DNA of 64,000 bases from Diphasiastrum complanatum (taxonomy: Eukaryota > Streptophyta > Lycopodiopsida > Lycopodiales > Lycopodiaceae): positions 17,254,223 through 17,318,222 of the forward strand of contig CM055102.1 in the NCBI GenBank assembly GCA_029204225.1, read 5' to 3'. The notes beneath the pieces were generated by a model that did not search any database, was not told where the DNA came from, and saw nothing but the letters and a program-made list of their open reading frames with translations. Shown here piece by piece: positions 62,270 through 64,000 of this stretch. Each line of letters starts with the position of its first letter. Positions within the stretch are counted from its first letter, which is position 1. Made by a program: the position numbers and the translations under genes.

Positions 62270-63110
62270 TTAGTGATGATAAGGGTGCTTCGCTAAGTCG
62301 AGTACTTCATTATCAGTCTCAACACAAGAAGGTTTAGTCAATACAATACTTGGATCCATTGGAGTATCAATTGGTTTGCAATCAAACATATGAAATTTTT
62401 CTAAAATGTCTTTTAGATATGCTTGTTGACTAAGATAGATCTTCTTCTGAAGCCTATTTCTAGTAATGTGAATTCCTAGCATAGAATGAACAGCTCCTAA
62501 ATCAGTCATGTCAAATTCTTTTGACAGATCACTCTTAGTAGTGTGCAGTAGAGAAGTGTCATTAGACTAAATAAATGCATCATCTACGTAAAGAGCTATG
62601 TGAACTGAATTGGTGCCCATATGCTTTGAATAAACATTACAGTCAGCTGAATTGTTTGCAAATCCCAATTGAATGAGATAAGAGTTGATTCTATCGACCC
62701 ATGCTCTTGCGGCCTGTTTCAGACCGTAGATTGCTTTGTGCAGCTTGCACACTTTGTGCTCTTGGTCTTTGACTTCAAATCCTTCCGGTTGGAAGGTATA
62801 CAACTCTTCTTCGACGTTGCCATTGAGAAATGTTGTTTTGACATCCATTTGCTACATTTTGAGGTCTTCCACCATTGCTAATGCAATCAGAGTGTTGATT
62901 GACTGCATGTTGATGACAGGACTAAAAATTTCTTGGTAATCCACTCCTTGGACTTGAGTGAATCCCTTGGCCACCAGTCGTGCTTTCCATTTAGCAATGG
63001 AACCATTAGAGTTGATCTTCTTCTTGAAGATCCACTTGTTGTCGATAACTCTCTTGTGAGTGGGAAAGTCAACCAATGTCCAGGTTTGGTTCGTCAAAAG
63101 TGAGTTTTAC
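62270..63110 (-). pseudogene. Copia reverse transcriptase
   Basis: Open pieces: MTNQTWTLVDFPTHKRV, NKWIFKKKINSNG and KARLVAKGFTQVQGVDY (63097-62852); a stop at 62849; MDVKTTFLNGNVEEELYTFQPEG, LHKAIYGLKQAARAW and the catalytic LYVDDAFI (62848-62567); a stop; then MTDLGAVHSMLGIHITRN and DCKPIDTPMDPS (62509-62270). Three breaks spoil an otherwise well-kept enzyme. YVDD is intact. Confidence 0.88.
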
Positions 63111-64000
63111 TCATTTTCCATAGCTTTTTGCCACTTCACAACATCCTTGGAGTTAATTGCTTCGGCTAGACTCTCTGGTTCTTCAGATGAAGTCCAACAT
63201 GCTTAAGGTGTATACCTCTCAGGAACTGTCTGAGTCCGTGAGGATCGGTGGACATTGGGTTGACCAGGATGCGCTGATTCTTCTTCTTCTTGAACTTCTC
63301 CAGATCTATTTGAGATTGCTTGGTTTGGTCTAGTGACATATTGTCTCCTGCTCAACTTCTATAGTTGTAGCTACAGGTTCTATAGAAGAATCATCAACGT
63401 TGGAAGGCTGAATGCTACGTAGAATAGGATGAACTAACATAGCATCATCTATCAATGGTTGTTTGAAATTATAATATGCATGTTCTTGAAATATTACGTC
63501 CCTAGAGACAAACACTACATTGGTGGATGGATCATAAACCTTATAAGCTTTATGTTCATCAGGATAGCCAATGAAATTACATGTATATGTCCTATGATCT
63601 AGCTTCTTCCTAAGCTATTTAGGAATGTGAACAAAACATATACAACCAAAGATTTTTAAATGGCTGACACTAGGCTTGTGCCCATGCCAAACTTCATCAG
63701 GAATTTTGTTGTTGACGGCTTTGGTGTTGGATTTGTTCTGCACGTAATAGGCTGTGGCAGTAGCTTCTGCCTAGAACTTCATAGGGAGGTGTGCTTGATG
63801 TAGCATGGATCTGGCTGAGTTGAGAAGAGTTTGATTCTTCCTTTTTGCAATCCCGTTCTATTGAGGTGAATAGGAAGTGGTGAATTTTCTTCGAATACCA
63901 TGTTCAGTCATGTAGTCGGACATCTCATTAGAGATGTATTCACTGCCACCATCAGTTCAGAGTGCCTTCACTTTCGTAAACGTTTGTGTCTCAGCCATGG
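63110..64000 (-). pseudogene. Copia integrase, partial
   Basis: The visible part starts within the core: TDGGSEYISNEMSDYM carries the second catalytic aspartate, and an NGIAKRKNQTLLNSARSM block carries lysine where the catalytic glutamate is expected. Stops occur near both blocks. The C-terminal region reads PDEVWHGHKPSVSHLKIFGC, then FIGYPDEHKAYKVYDPST and VFVSRDVIFQEH. The linker to RT follows to about 63110. The glutamate-to-lysine change and the stops indicate a dead enzyme. Confidence 0.82.

Larger units (their letters stand above)
61610..64000 (-). mobile_element. Copia element, integrase to RNase H, runs off right edge
   Basis: From the right edge downward the minus strand shows integrase (64000 to about 63330), linker, reverse transcriptase (about 63110-62270) and RNase H (62258 to about 61740). 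The 5' end, gag and protease lie outside the window. No polypurine tract or LTR was recognised on the left, where the sequence decays. It has stops at several points and is inactive. Confidence 0.88.

Overview
This window looks like a repeat-rich segment of a land-plant nuclear genome. The evidence is one spliced gene with a plant glutamate dehydrogenase sequence and length, plant-type Ty1/copia and Ty3/gypsy retrotransposons with tRNA-Met primer sites, and short telomere-type TTTAGGG motifs. The species cannot be named from the sequence. No bacterial operons, CRISPR arrays, rRNA or tRNA genes were seen.

The only host gene I can support fully is a mitochondrial-type glutamate dehydrogenase on the minus strand, 43551 down to 37479. 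It has nine coding exons that join in frame to exactly 411 residues, with GT..AG at every intron. Its last intron is 2.9 kb and holds the 3' part of an old copia element in the opposite orientation. Inverted copies of a short repeat flank its last exon.

Almost everything else is mobile-element sequence. 1-5.1 kb: a copia LTR-like piece, a decayed minus-strand gypsy element and a deleted minus-strand copia. 5.1-9.4 kb: a rearranged plus-strand copia. 9.4-12.3 kb: a broken plus-strand gypsy element covering protease to integrase. 12.3-15.1 kb: T-rich DNA and a broken coiled-coil frame. 15.1-18.7 kb: two copia fragments, one with LTR, primer site, gag and protease. 18.7-22.2 kb: unassigned repeats and a clear 857-bp Mutator-like non-autonomous element. 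22.2-33.4 kb: an old plus-strand copia element, split by a young minus-strand copia at 25026-31455 with two identical 655-bp LTRs and a 5-bp target duplication.

33.4-37.4 kb: a microsatellite, a coiled-coil remnant and dispersed or tandem repeats. 37.5-44.1 kb: the glutamate dehydrogenase gene and its promoter side. 44.3-47.5 kb: no gene seen. 47.5-49.2 kb: gypsy RNase H and integrase remnants. 49.2-55.3 kb: a copia element with two LTRs, one carrying a 390-bp inverted-repeat insertion. 55.3-59.2 kb: a primer-site remnant, microsatellites and an unrecognised 292-codon frame with one stop. 59.2-61.2 kb: a minus-strand gypsy gag-protease-RT piece. 61.6-64 kb: a minus-strand copia that runs off the window.

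The retroelements do not cooperate with the host gene. Their layering records successive insertions, and the nested pair, the LTR insertion and the Mutator-like element can each be ordered in time from internal evidence.
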